A stretch of DNA of 64,000 bases from UBA4312 sp002394635 (GCA_946539765.1 CAMNHO010000005.1:1-64000), one strand, 5' to 3'. Counted from the first letter of the stretch, positions 1 through 8,640 are shown. Made by a program: numbers and translations. The notes: generated by a model from the letters alone, not told the origin.

Positions 1-53
1 TCACGACCTTCCGGGTATGAACCGGATGCTCTAGCCAACTAAGCTACCCAGCC
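1..53 (-). tRNA. tRNA-Met (CAT), 3' end cut by window edge
   Basis: On the minus strand this reads GGCTGGGTAGCTTAGTTGGC, a normal acceptor and D-arm start. The anticodon stem CCGG/CCGG encloses a loop with anticodon CAT. The T-arm and 3' end lie outside the window. The D-arm and stem look like an elongator tRNA-Met rather than an initiator, but the missing acceptor end leaves this open. It is the distal member of a three-tRNA transcript with tRNA-Arg and tRNA-Pro. Confidence 0.9.
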
Positions 54-62
54 AATTTTGAA

Positions 63-139
63 TGGTCGGGACGACAGGATTTGAACCTGCGACCCCTTGA
101 TCCCAAATCAAGTGCACTACCAAGCTGTGCTACGTCCCG
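63..139 (-). tRNA. tRNA-Pro (TGG)
   Basis: Complete minus-strand cloverleaf. The acceptor CGGGACG pairs with CGTCCCG, the anticodon stem CTTGA/TCAAG encloses a loop with TGG, the T-loop is GGTTCAAATCC, and the 3' CCA is encoded. It lies 6 bases from tRNA-Arg and is presumably co-transcribed with it. Confidence 0.95.
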
Positions 140-145
140 ATAAAA

Positions 146-222
146 TGGCGCGCCCAGTAGGAGTCGAACCCGCAACCTTTTGATCCGTAGTCAAACGCTC
201 TGTCCAATTGAGCTATGGGCGC
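146..222 (-). tRNA. tRNA-Arg (ACG)
   Basis: Complete minus-strand cloverleaf. The acceptor GCGCCCA pairs with TGGGCGC, the anticodon stem TTTGA/TCAAA encloses CTACGGA with anticodon ACG (A34 is normally edited to inosine by TadA), and CCA is encoded. First tRNA of the cluster, directly behind a strong promoter. Confidence 0.95.
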
Positions 223-243
223 ACTTGCATTGAATGCCTAATT

Positions 244-272
244 AATATACCATACATAAAACTACTTTGCAA
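244..272 (-). promoter_or_regulatory. SigA-type promoter of the tRNA cluster
   Basis: On the minus strand TTGCAA (267-272), a 17-base spacer and TATATT (244-249) lie about 20 bases before the mature 5' end of tRNA-Arg. Only tRNA genes follow, so this drives the Arg-Pro-Met transcript. Confidence 0.8.
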
Positions 273-307
273 GTGGATTTTTAATATCATTTTCGCAGAA
301 AATCTAT

Positions 308-880
308 TTATTTTTCATTTTCTTTTGGTATATACCAATAGGAGTGAAATCCATGCAGGTATGTCTTGGCATTTGCAGGCATTTGTGTGGCTGCATTAAA
401 CACATTGATATAATCTCCAAATCCCATCGGAATAGAAAAAGCGCCAAAAGTTCCAAGAAGAATCCATTGCGGGTGAAGCAGGAAAAGAACAAAAGGAATC
501 AATCCAAATACAATATTCGGGCATAAAGACATACCGATAAACCTTTTTTTGCTCATATCCTCCGGACCTACCACAAATAACATACCCTTGGATAAATAGG
601 TATACATATACACATCCTCTTTAAAACACAGAGCATGTAAAAATTCATGCGGTACCAGACACACAAAAGATAACAGGATCCCGCCAAAGTGCAGCATAGC
701 GCGAGCCCGCAAAAAATAGATGCCGATCGTTAAAATATACATCCCCAAAGCACCGGCATTAGCTAAGATCGCAAAAGTTTTCTGATCCGGCTCCTTGAAA
801 GGTACATATCCGAGCCGATGTTCATTGAAAGGAAGACTTTCTTCCTTTCCGTTGTATTTGCCAGCATAATGAAATCTCAT
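308..880 (-). CDS. DUF3267 family membrane zincin (putative metalloprotease)
   Basis: 190 residues. The motif HEFLHAL near residues 78-84 is an HExxH zinc-protease signature in a hydrophobic context, and about four hydrophobic segments surround it. This matches the DUF3267 (putative zincin) family; members are inferred intramembrane metalloproteases, most without known substrates. The start overlaps the dut stop as ATGA, so it is the last gene of a translationally coupled operon. No clear terminator hairpin follows before the tRNA promoter region. Confidence 0.75.
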   Translation of the reverse strand: MRFHYAGKYNGKEESLPFNEHRLGYVPFKEPDQKTFAILANAGALGMYILTIGIYFLRARAMLHFGGILLSFVCLVPHEFLHALCFKEDVYMYTYLSKGMLFVVGPEDMSKKRFIGMSLCPNIVFGLIPFVLFLLHPQWILLGTFGAFSIPMGFGDYINVFNAATQMPANAKTYLHGFHSYWYIPKENEK

Positions 881-1377
881 TTCCCCGAGCTCCCTAGTCT
901 TCCGCTCATTCGTTCCGACTGAATATTCTGCAATTCTTCATAGGTTATTTCTTCCGATTCAATTTGCGGCATACGTAATAATACTCCTTGACAAACTGCC
1001 TTTTCATAAGGATAAATAATGTATTTTTCTTTTTCCTTTTGACTCCAGGTATCGGCCGTTTCCTTTTTGACAATGCGGATCGGTTTTTCATTGACATTGG
1101 TGACTGGAGCCAAATATTCACCCCGGTAACCAGAATCGATGACACCGGATCTCTGTGCCATTCCTTTGGTACCTGTCGATCCTCTTTCTTTCAGAAAAAG
1201 AACATATTCCGGATCAAAGGCACTGGCAATCCCTAACGGAATCATCTTCGTATGCAAAGGCAGGATTTCTATATAATCGTCTTCAAAACATGGATAAAGA
1301 TCATATCCGGCATCTTCTTGCCTTTTGATCGGTATTTTAGCCTCCGGCTTTACTTTTGCCCAATAGATTTTTTTCAT
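877..1377 (-). CDS. dut: dUTP diphosphatase (dUTPase-like)
   Basis: 166 residues; hydrolyses dUTP to dUMP and pyrophosphate, keeping uracil out of DNA and feeding dTMP synthesis. The trimeric dUTPase motifs are in order: AGYDLYP (motif 1), ERGSTGTKGMA (motif 2), GVIDSGYRGEY with the catalytic Asp/Tyr (motif 3), and a C-terminal GRLGSSG (motif 5). The start has an AGGAGG box 6 bases upstream and lies inside the 3' end of the preceding glycosylase gene (41-base overlap). The pairing with a uracil/hypoxanthine DNA glycosylase makes a small base-hygiene module inside a larger operon. Confidence 0.9.
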   Translation of the reverse strand: MKKIYWAKVKPEAKIPIKRQEDAGYDLYPCFEDDYIEILPLHTKMIPLGIASAFDPEYVLFLKERGSTGTKGMAQRSGVIDSGYRGEYLAPVTNVNEKPIRIVKKETADTWSQKEKEKYIIYPYEKAVCQGVLLRMPQIESEEITYEELQNIQSERMSGRLGSSGK

Positions 1378-1858
1378 AGCTACCTCCTAAAACCTTTCCA
1401 TATTCTCTTAATAGGTCGTTGAACCGGAATCTTGCATTGGCTGCTGAAGTCGAAGGACATACAACAACTTTTGCAGCCAGTTCGGGAAAATACTTTTTCA
1501 ATGTGTTGTAACTTGTTTTTCCATTACAGACGATTGTCTGTATCGAAGGATTATTCTTCAGTAATTCCGGGATATTATTGGGTTTGACTTCCTTGATTGT
1601 CGAATCCGCACTATTCTTTCGAATGCATGAATGACAAATATCCCAAAGTGCTATTCCGGCATATTCCAGGATCAAAAATTTCTGCTCCGTCGTATCTGTT
1701 GGTTTTTGAAACAGCTCTGTCAGCAACGGCCAGAACCGATTGGTTGGGTTGGCATAATACATCATCTGCTGCAGACTGACCACGCTGGGCATAGAGCCTA
1801 CGATCAATACCGTATCATCGCCATGAACGATGGGATCGAATCCTACGATTCTTTGCAT
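1337..1858 (-). CDS. hypoxanthine/uracil-DNA glycosylase (UDG family 6-like)
   Basis: 173 residues. The motif GSMPS near residues 22-26, YANPTNRFW near 35-43 and PSTSAANARFR near the C-terminus fit the uracil-DNA-glycosylase fold, and specifically the deoxyinosine (hypoxanthine) glycosylase branch, family 6. Members excise deaminated bases, leaving abasic sites. The start overlaps the end of rimO by 16 bases and its 3' end overlaps dut by 41 bases. The exact base preference (hypoxanthine or uracil) cannot be read from sequence alone. Confidence 0.75.
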   Translation of the reverse strand: MQRIVGFDPIVHGDDTVLIVGSMPSVVSLQQMMYYANPTNRFWPLLTELFQKPTDTTEQKFLILEYAGIALWDICHSCIRKNSADSTIKEVKPNNIPELLKNNPSIQTIVCNGKTSYNTLKKYFPELAAKVVVCPSTSAANARFRFNDLLREYGKVLGGSYEKNLLGKSKAGG

Positions 1859-3147
1859 ATTCCAATCAGGTCATACTGACCGGCTTCAGTAATCGTCACC
1901 TGTACAAAGGAGCCCAGCTCAATTTCCTTATCACTGGTAAAGATGACCTGTCCATCCACTTCGTCCGGTGCATCCGCCTGACTGCGGCCTCGATAACGTC
2001 GTTTTAGTCCTTCGACTTCTTCTACGAGAACTTCCATTGTTTTGCCGATCTTTTCCTGATTCTTACGATAGGAAATCTCTTTCTGAACTTTCATCAAACG
2101 TTCCAGGCGACGATCCATCACTTCCTGTGGAATTTCTTCATCCATATCATAGGCTGGTGTGTCTTCTTCTTTTGAATATGTAAAGGCACCAAAACGATCC
2201 CATTCAATATCCTTTAAAAACTGTACCAGCTCTTCAAACTCTTCTTCTGTTTCGCTTGGAAAACCGACAATAGCAGTTGTCCGTAATGTCGCGTCCGGAA
2301 ACATTGTCCGGATCTTCTTTGTTATACGGATCACTTCTTCTTTGGAAGAACGTCTGTTCATCTTGCGCAATAAACGCGTGGAGGCATGCTGCATAGGAAT
2401 ATCAAAATATGGGATAACCTTTTCGCATTCCTTCATCGCATCCAGCACATCCTGTCCGATTTCATCCGGGTACATATACAAAATACGGATCCAATGAAAA
2501 CCATCAATCGCATTGACCTGGCGAATCAAATCACCCAGACGAATCTCATCATAGTAATCCAAACCATATTTTGTAGTATCCTGTGCAATCAATGTCAGTT
2601 CCTTTACTCCGATGGATGCCAGGTATTTAGCTTCCTTGACTATATCCTCGATCGGACGAGAGACCTGTGGTCCCCGAATTAAAGGAATGGCACAATAGGT
2701 ACAGCGATTGGAACAACCATCACTGATCTTCAAGTAGGCCTGCCATGGATTACCGGATAAAACTCGTTCTGCCTTCACGATCAGGCTCTGGTCACCTTCT
2801 CCCAGCAACGGACGTAATCTGGCTGCCAGTTGATCATAGTCTCGGATCGGGATCACGGCATCGATTTCCGGAATCTCCTGCTCTAATTCCAGCTGGTAGC
2901 GCTGTGCCAGACAGCCACAGACAATCAAGCGTTTCAATTGTTTTTCTTTATAGGAAGCCATCTCAAAAATCGTCTGGATTGATTCTTCTTTAGCACTGGC
3001 AATAAAACCGCATGTATTGACAATGATAGCTTCTGCCTGGCGTACAGAACCTACGATTTCATGTCCCTCTTCCTTCAGCATTCGCATCATATCTTCGGAA
3101 TCCACCAGATTCTTACAACAGCCTAAGGATACAAATCCGACTTTCAT
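1843..3147 (-). CDS. rimO: ribosomal protein S12 methylthiotransferase RimO
   Basis: 434 residues, normal length. Methylthiolates the conserved aspartate of ribosomal protein S12 with two [4Fe-4S] clusters. The N-terminal UPF0004 domain begins MKVGFVSLGC and contains NTCGF. The radical SAM domain has CSNRCTYCAIP (CxxxCxxC) near residue 150. A TRAM-like C-terminal domain follows (about 370-434). RimO is favoured over MiaB by the SLGC(C)KN start and overall size. Its ATG overlaps the stop of the upstream exoribonuclease gene as ATGA, showing translational coupling. Confidence 0.92.
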   Translation of the reverse strand: MKVGFVSLGCCKNLVDSEDMMRMLKEEGHEIVGSVRQAEAIIVNTCGFIASAKEESIQTIFEMASYKEKQLKRLIVCGCLAQRYQLELEQEIPEIDAVIPIRDYDQLAARLRPLLGEGDQSLIVKAERVLSGNPWQAYLKISDGCSNRCTYCAIPLIRGPQVSRPIEDIVKEAKYLASIGVKELTLIAQDTTKYGLDYYDEIRLGDLIRQVNAIDGFHWIRILYMYPDEIGQDVLDAMKECEKVIPYFDIPMQHASTRLLRKMNRRSSKEEVIRITKKIRTMFPDATLRTTAIVGFPSETEEEFEELVQFLKDIEWDRFGAFTYSKEEDTPAYDMDEEIPQEVMDRRLERLMKVQKEISYRKNQEKIGKTMEVLVEEVEGLKRRYRGRSQADAPDEVDGQVIFTSDKEIELGSFVQVTITEAGQYDLIGICKES

Positions 3148-4076
3148 GACTCGTCCTTCTTTCTACGATAGATCATTCGTCCCTCCAGCGCAAAAACACG
3201 AGGGCCAAACTTACCTGGCTCCGTTGCATCAATGCTTTGTTTCATCATATATAAGCGGGCATCCAAGTCATCAATGGTTGATAATACTTCCGCCTCGGGA
3301 ATCATCGGTGATACCGGTGACCCAAATTCCTGCTTTCCATGATGGCTGAGGATCATATGTTTCAATAGCAGGATCTCCTCTTCATTCTCCACATGATAAC
3401 GTCTGGCAGCTTCATCCAGTGTACAATGCATCATGCTGATATGCCCTAGCAAATTGCCTTGCGCTGTATATTCCGGCAGGACCGGATCTGATAATTCCTC
3501 GATCTTTCCAATATCATGCAGCAATGCACCACAAATCAATAGGTCGCGATCCAAATAAGGATACAGCTCACAGACTTTAACAGCCAGACGAGCCATAGAC
3601 AAGGAATGATAAGCTAGTCCCCCGATAAAGTTATGATGATTTCGGGTGGCCGCCGGATACTGATAAAACGCTTTGTCATGTTCCTCCAGAATCGTTGAAG
3701 TCACACTGAAAAGAGTGGCATTCTCGAGTGAATCCAGCAATGCTCCTATTTCTTCTTTCATCTGCGCTTTGGTCATAGGAGCACTGCGTACATAATCCGT
3801 CATCTCTTCTTCTTCACACTCTACCATTTTTTGTATCCGAAACTGTAAAGCGTTTCGATATAGGATCACATCGCCTGTTGCTTCAACGACCATGCCAACA
3901 TGGTACTTTTCTGCCTGTTCTTCTGTCAGATTCCAGAATTTGGAATCCAGAATTCCTGTAGAATCCTCCAAAATCAATGATAAATAGGGTGTTCCTTTGT
4001 TGGTCTTTCCTTTATCACATTTGGAAATCAGACATTTGACCGTCACCTTTCCCGGTTCCTGTATATCTTTAATCAT
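3144..4076 (-). CDS. yhaM: 3'-5' exoribonuclease YhaM-like (OB fold plus HD domain)
   Basis: About 310 residues. An N-terminal OB-fold nucleic-acid-binding domain (about 1-90) precedes an HD phosphohydrolase domain with HDIGKIEEL and later HHG. This is the arrangement of YhaM/Cbf1, a 3'-5' exoribonuclease of Bacillota acting in RNA turnover. I chose the ATG at 4076 rather than 4088: a GGATGG-type site sits 8 bases before 4076, whereas 4088 has its purines touching the codon. It overlaps the preceding gene by 8 bases and rimO by 4. Confidence 0.85.
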   Translation of the reverse strand: MIKDIQEPGKVTVKCLISKCDKGKTNKGTPYLSLILEDSTGILDSKFWNLTEEQAEKYHVGMVVEATGDVILYRNALQFRIQKMVECEEEEMTDYVRSAPMTKAQMKEEIGALLDSLENATLFSVTSTILEEHDKAFYQYPAATRNHHNFIGGLAYHSLSMARLAVKVCELYPYLDRDLLICGALLHDIGKIEELSDPVLPEYTAQGNLLGHISMMHCTLDEAARRYHVENEEEILLLKHMILSHHGKQEFGSPVSPMIPEAEVLSTIDDLDARLYMMKQSIDATEPGKFGPRVFALEGRMIYRRKKDES

Positions 4077-6051
4077 AAAAATTTCCATCCTCTAGCGCCT
4101 GGCTGATCTGTAGTTGCGAAAATCCTTTTCGCATACAATACAATCGAATCTTATCAATTTTCTTTCTCTTATCCATTTCTGAAGCATACAAACGCTCTGC
4201 TTTTTTCACAGCCATCATCAATGCCTCTTCATCATTCTGTTCAATTTCCACCGATTCACTGACCTTACGGGCAATTTCCACTGAATACCCCTTACGAATC
4301 AGTTTATTCAAAATTGTTTTACGCATCAACTTTGATGACTGCATCCGGATCGAATGAGCATACATCTGTGCACTCTTTAACGCATTGGTTTCCTCTTTGC
4401 CCTCGGATAACTGTTCCAAAGCTTCTTCAATGAATTCAAGTGGAACGCCAGCTTTTTGGAGCTTCTTTTTGATCTGCAGTTTATTCTGTCCATACGAATG
4501 CCATACATCTGCTTTTTCAAGCGCATATTCATGGTCATCGATCAATCCGCTATCTTCGAGAATATCCACAACAGCCATTGATTCTGCATCCTCCAGATTC
4601 AGCTTGTTGACACCATAATCATAGATTTCACGAGCTGTATAATCATTCATGGAAACCCTTGCCTTACATTTGATCAGTGCCTCGTAAAAGTTTTGAAGTA
4701 ATAGATAATCACGGATCAAATATTGATCCAGCATCGTGTTAATTCCCAGCTTCATGTCAAAATAATCATTATCCGGGATTTTTATCTTCAGATTATCTTC
4801 TTCAGCACTGCATGATAAAACCAATTGAACAAAACCATAGTTCAACGGTGTAATTTTTTCTATTGTATACGCGCTGTGATAATCATCGATTGCCTGATCA
4901 TAGACCGCGAGCACTTTTCGACCAAATAACTCAGTACCATACGCTTTGGTCTTGGAAACACAAAATGGCTTCATTCTCTGCCTGTCTTGTTCTGGTTTTT
5001 TGAAATACTGTTTCAGCTTTTCAGCCAATTCAGCTGCATCGTCAAAGTAATAGCCCGATTTATCTTCTTCTACCAAGTCATCCAGCACTTCATCTCTTCG
5101 TCCGAATACCGGCAATCCGGTAGCCAATGCTTCCAGATACGTCATCCCTTGTGTTTCCGATACAGAAGCAGATACAAAACAGTCAAAGGCTGCATAATAA
5201 TAAGGAATTTCTTCTTTGGGAATCTTCCCCAGGAAGTGTACACGATTTCCTATATGCAGAGAATCAACCAGATTATGATAAAATTTTTCATCCGTGCCTC
5301 CACCGACGACCACAAGGTGGATAGATGGTTCAGATTCCAACAGCTTAATTGCCTCGATTGGCATTTCGATACATTTTTCCTTGGCAATACGTCCTACAAA
5401 GACAACAATATTTGCATCTTCCGGAAGAGAAAGATCATTCCGGATGCTCTGGATCTTCTTCATATCCAGGTTAGTGACTTCAAAATCAGAAAAATCAATT
5501 CCCGTAGGCACGACATAGATTGGAGTATGGACACCATATGACTGCAAAGCTTTCTTGGTTTTGTTGCTGGGAACGATTACCGCCTGCGGTCCGTTTCCTG
5601 CTTCTCTGGACAAAAACCGGATTACTTTTTTTGTATATTTATCAATCTTCTCAAAATTACCCGGATTGACATAATGCGTATAATCCTCATACATCGTATG
5701 ATAAGTATAAACAACCGGAATATGCAGTTTTTTAGCAATGGAGCGCGCAAAAAAACCAACTCCCAATTCTGTATGCACATGAATTACATCCAGGTTCATC
5801 CTTTCTACATAATCCTCACCGGCAAACTGAATAGGACTTGATATTTTGTATCCATACATCTTTTTAATTTCAATTCCTGGTAATCGCAATATTCTTTGTT
5901 CTTCATCATATTCGATATGGGTTCCCTTGTGATTTGAAATCACAAAAACAGTATGTCCCATTTTTTCTAAGGATGTCTTTAACGTCGCAATGCTCGAGAC
6001 AACACCGTTAATATCCGGTAAATATGCATCTGAAAACATTCCAATTCTCAT
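4069..6051 (-). CDS. GT4 diacylglycerol glucosyltransferase-like domain fused to RecX
   Basis: 660 residues in one uninterrupted frame. Residues 1 to about 390 are a GT-B glycosyltransferase of family GT4: an N-terminal MRIGMFSDAY start, DVIHVHTELG, VPTGID, VGRIAKEK and the EX7E motif at E299/E307. It resembles 1,2-diacylglycerol 3-glucosyltransferases that start glycolipid and lipoteichoic-acid-anchor synthesis. Residues from about 395 to 660 look like a complete RecX: the N-terminal beta segment YTIEKITPLNYG, then three-helix repeats with GLIDDHEYA, IKKKLQKAGV and FIEEALEQL. RecX normally modulates RecA filaments and is free-standing at about 270 residues. Domain function is by family resemblance; the fused arrangement is what the sequence shows. 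The start shares a base with the upstream stop (TAATG). Confidence 0.85.
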   Translation of the reverse strand: MRIGMFSDAYLPDINGVVSSIATLKTSLEKMGHTVFVISNHKGTHIEYDEEQRILRLPGIEIKKMYGYKISSPIQFAGEDYVERMNLDVIHVHTELGVGFFARSIAKKLHIPVVYTYHTMYEDYTHYVNPGNFEKIDKYTKKVIRFLSREAGNGPQAVIVPSNKTKKALQSYGVHTPIYVVPTGIDFSDFEVTNLDMKKIQSIRNDLSLPEDANIVVFVGRIAKEKCIEMPIEAIKLLESEPSIHLVVVGGGTDEKFYHNLVDSLHIGNRVHFLGKIPKEEIPYYYAAFDCFVSASVSETQGMTYLEALATGLPVFGRRDEVLDDLVEEDKSGYYFDDAAELAEKLKQYFKKPEQDRQRMKPFCVSKTKAYGTELFGRKVLAVYDQAIDDYHSAYTIEKITPLNYGFVQLVLSCSAEEDNLKIKIPDNDYFDMKLGINTMLDQYLIRDYLLLQNFYEALIKCKARVSMNDYTAREIYDYGVNKLNLEDAESMAVVDILEDSGLIDDHEYALEKADVWHSYGQNKLQIKKKLQKAGVPLEFIEEALEQLSEGKEETNALKSAQMYAHSIRMQSSKLMRKTILNKLIRKGYSVEIARKVSESVEIEQNDEEALMMAVKKAERLYASEMDKRKKIDKIRLYCMRKGFSQLQISQALEDGNFYD

Positions 6052-7094
6052 TACAGGTCCTCCTCATAGATATCAATGCTGTTCTTTCGGTCATAATAAT
6101 TTCGTAAGATCGCAAATAAAATACCCCCGACCAAAACAATTAAATGATACGTCGAAAAACGCCACAACACCATCACGGCGCCTGTCAACGGATACATCAA
6201 ACGATCAAACAATAACATAAATACAACTTCTGTGCCTCCGCTGGCTCCGGGAATCGGAATAAAACTGTTCGCCATCAGCACAAAGCTGGATAGAGCCATA
6301 ACATCCAGTAGCATACTGTTATCGATGTTGATATGCAATGACCTGGCAATCGCAAACGGCAAGGAATACAACAAAGCCAAACGGACTGTGTTGATCAGGA
6401 CACAAATGGCAATCCGCTTTTTATCCTTGGACAAAGCCCTTGCTTCGGAAGTAAATGAAGCCATTTGCAATGTCCACGATTCCACCATCTTATCGCCATT
6501 CTTAATAAATTTCAATTTGCTGATCCAGTTTGCCAATGCATTGGTCAGCTTGACATAGACCTTCGGAAACAAGGCAACTGTATATAGCACGCTGATTACA
6601 ACAGCGTTGATAATATATCCCAGTAAAATAATTTTGAACCAGGCGGATTGGGCACTGTAATACCCATATTTTAACAAAAAAAGAATCGTGACGATAATCA
6701 TCATAGTTGTCTGGTAAATAATAAAATCCGCCCACAGCAAGCTAACAGAATCACTAACGCGGATTCCCTGTTTTTTCATTATATACGCTTGCCCAAACTG
6801 TCCTCCAGTACTGCTTGGTGTGACTCCAGCAAAAAAAGAACCTACAAAAGCAACGATAATTCCTTTTATAGGCGTATAGTCTGGAAGATACTTTTTCCCA
6901 AAAACATAATACACCAAGCCCCATACTGCTGTATACAGAGCACCCCATACACAGATCAGCAAAAAGAATGCCGGATTCATTTTTTGAATAGACGATAACA
7001 CAATCTGATAATTGTCCTTTAGGGCAAACCATAAAGCCCCTAACGTCAAAACAAGAATCAGAAGGATATTCCATATATATTTTTGTTTTTTCAT
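6051..7094 (-). CDS. lysylphosphatidylglycerol synthase TM-domain (flippase-like) protein
   Basis: 347 residues with about eight hydrophobic segments. It matches the UPF0104/LPG_synthase_TM family, the membrane half of MprF without its aminoacyltransferase half; GVTPSSTGGQFGQ near residue 95 and the PIPGASGGTE-like segment near residue 280 are typical. MprF membrane domains flip lipids across the bilayer. Between two glycolipid glycosyltransferase genes, a role in moving a glycolipid is a reasonable inference. It shares one base with the following fusion gene. Confidence 0.8.
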   Translation of the reverse strand: MKKQKYIWNILLILVLTLGALWFALKDNYQIVLSSIQKMNPAFFLLICVWGALYTAVWGLVYYVFGKKYLPDYTPIKGIIVAFVGSFFAGVTPSSTGGQFGQAYIMKKQGIRVSDSVSLLWADFIIYQTTMMIIVTILFLLKYGYYSAQSAWFKIILLGYIINAVVISVLYTVALFPKVYVKLTNALANWISKLKFIKNGDKMVESWTLQMASFTSEARALSKDKKRIAICVLINTVRLALLYSLPFAIARSLHINIDNSMLLDVMALSSFVLMANSFIPIPGASGGTEVVFMLLFDRLMYPLTGAVMVLWRFSTYHLIVLVGGILFAILRNYYDRKNSIDIYEEDL

Positions 7095-7110
7095 GATGAT
7101 CTATCTACTA

Positions 7111-8154
7111 TTATTTATCCTGTTTTTCATTGTATGCATCCAAATAAAACTTCTTCCACATCTCCAGGACGTTTTCCTTTGAATAAAAATCACTGATTGC
7201 TTTTGAATGTTCCTGCATCGTTTGATACAGCGCCGGATTGTTTTTCAGATCATTTAATACCTTGGCAAAATCCAGATTGTCGTCTGCTTTTAAATAATGA
7301 TCAAATAAAATTTCTTCATACAGATCTAAATCTCTCAATACCAATGGAACATTGGCATTGACAGCCTCCAATATGGTCATAGGAAACAATTCATTATAAC
7401 TAGGCATAAACAAAACATCAGCCATGTTATACATATCCACCATTTCCTCTCTAGGTATAATGCCGAGAAAATGGACATTATCCGGTGATTCAATATCTAT
7501 ATTCTTTAATTCATCATATCCATCTGTAATCATTCCAAAGGAAAAACCACCAGCCCATACAAACTTAAACTCCGGAAGCAAACGGGCAACGTCCACAAAG
7601 TCCAATACACCTTTTCTTGTCTGCACTTGTCCGGCATCAAAGACGATAAAATCCGATTCCTTAAAACCATATTTCTTTCGGATCTTTAGTTTTTCTTCTT
7701 TATTTTTTAGATAAAATTTATCTTTGGAAACATAATTGGGTATGTAATATATTTTTGAGCGGTCAATCCCAAGCTTTACCAAGTCCGGTATAAAGCATGG
7801 GTTTACCACGACAAGACGATCTGCCGCTTTATAAAACTGGACAACATACTGGCTAAACGCCTTCATCAAAGGAAGAGGCAGTGTCACGCTTCCATCCAAT
7901 GTATCCGGTAAAAAGTGACAATAAGCAATATTTACTGCTTTGCGATTTTGCATCTTCAACAAAAATTGTGGATCCACCGTATGAAAATGCTGGATATCCG
8001 TCTTCTTTGTCCAGTTGTTAATATGTACATCAAATAAATCTTTAGCTCCTTCACGTATTAAGTTTACTTGTTCCTGATAAGCACTTCCTACTCCCTGGCC
8101 GGCTACTTTGTCGGCACTGGAGAACATATTGATCGATATTTTCTTAGAATTCAT
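7111..8154 (-). CDS. GT4 glycosyltransferase, probable glucosyl-diacylglycerol glycosyltransferase
   Basis: About 347 residues. A GT-B protein of family GT4: KISINMFSSADK start, a central YIPNYV, DAGQVQTRKGV and an EX7E motif in NELFPMTILEAV. It resembles the enzymes that add a second sugar to monoglucosyl-diacylglycerol (DgdB/alDGS type). A longer GTG frame begins at 8172, but the ATG at 8154 has an AAGGTG box 5 bases upstream and fits the predicted transcript start near 8166. First gene of the eight-gene operon; with the downstream fusion it could build a diglycosyl lipid anchor. Confidence 0.8.
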   Translation of the reverse strand: MNSKKISINMFSSADKVAGQGVGSAYQEQVNLIREGAKDLFDVHINNWTKKTDIQHFHTVDPQFLLKMQNRKAVNIAYCHFLPDTLDGSVTLPLPLMKAFSQYVVQFYKAADRLVVVNPCFIPDLVKLGIDRSKIYYIPNYVSKDKFYLKNKEEKLKIRKKYGFKESDFIVFDAGQVQTRKGVLDFVDVARLLPEFKFVWAGGFSFGMITDGYDELKNIDIESPDNVHFLGIIPREEMVDMYNMADVLFMPSYNELFPMTILEAVNANVPLVLRDLDLYEEILFDHYLKADDNLDFAKVLNDLKNNPALYQTMQEHSKAISDFYSKENVLEMWKKFYLDAYNEKQDK

Positions 8155-8172
8155 TCTTACACCTTCAGTCAC

Positions 8173-8201
8173 ATTATATCAATTCCTTTATTTTATGTCT
8201 A
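8173..8201 (-). promoter_or_regulatory. promoter of the glycolipid/rimO/dut operon
   Basis: On the minus strand TAGACA (8196-8201), 17 bases, TATAAT (8173-8178). The predicted start is about 12 bases before the ATG at 8154. Confidence 0.75.
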
Positions 8202-8235
8202 ATTTATGCCGATAAGACTGTTTACTTTCACTGAA

Positions 8236-8261
8236 ATAAAAAAAACCGGCAATAGCCAGTT
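8236..8261 (-). terminator. intrinsic terminator after the small membrane protein gene
   Basis: Minus-strand stem AACTGGC/GCCGGTT (arms 8255-8261 and 8244-8250, one G-T pair), 4-base loop, followed by a run of eight T. The upstream arm overlaps the stop codon. Confidence 0.8.
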
Positions 8262-8580
8262 ACTTGTTCTCATTATATTTATCAATCTTTTTCAACAAGC
8301 TTTGTTTGGCATTGTTGAAAGAAATCAAGGACAATATCAATAATCCTCCGGAAAGCAATGAGCCAATCAAACCAATCCATTTAAAGACTGTTCGTGCTGT
8401 ATCCGATACATTAGGCAAGATTGGATCATTTTTGATAAACCATCCCCATACAAATAAGAGCGCAAAGATCAAAAAGATGAAAAGCTCTCTGTGTATTACT
8501 CTTTTTACTCGCCGGATCATGGCATTTTCTTCCTGGATTGCCATTGCCAGCTTTTCTCTGTCTACATTTGGTTTGATCAT
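8260..8580 (-). CDS. small membrane protein, unknown function
   Basis: 106 residues. Two hydrophobic segments (about 32-50 and 67-88) follow a charged, probably helical N-terminus, and the tail is lysine-rich. I do not recognise the family. A GAGGTG box 5 bases before the ATG supports translation. It lies just after the PTS terminator (8595-8626) with no room for a promoter of its own, so it probably depends on read-through or on a promoter inside the IID gene. Confidence 0.6.
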   Translation of the reverse strand: MIKPNVDREKLAMAIQEENAMIRRVKRVIHRELFIFLIFALLFVWGWFIKNDPILPNVSDTARTVFKWIGLIGSLLSGGLLILSLISFNNAKQSLLKKIDKYNENK

Positions 8581-8594
8581 ACTATCACCTCTCT

Positions 8595-8626
8595 AAAAAA
8601 GGAAAGCGAAGGCTGGGCCTTCGCTT
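8595..8626 (-). terminator. intrinsic terminator of the PTS operon
   Basis: Perfect 9-bp stem AGCGAAGGC/GCCTTCGCT (8605-8613 and 8617-8625) with a 3-base loop; on the minus strand a T-rich tail ending in TTTTTT follows. Confidence 0.9.
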
Positions 8627-8640
8627 CACATACGTTATGA

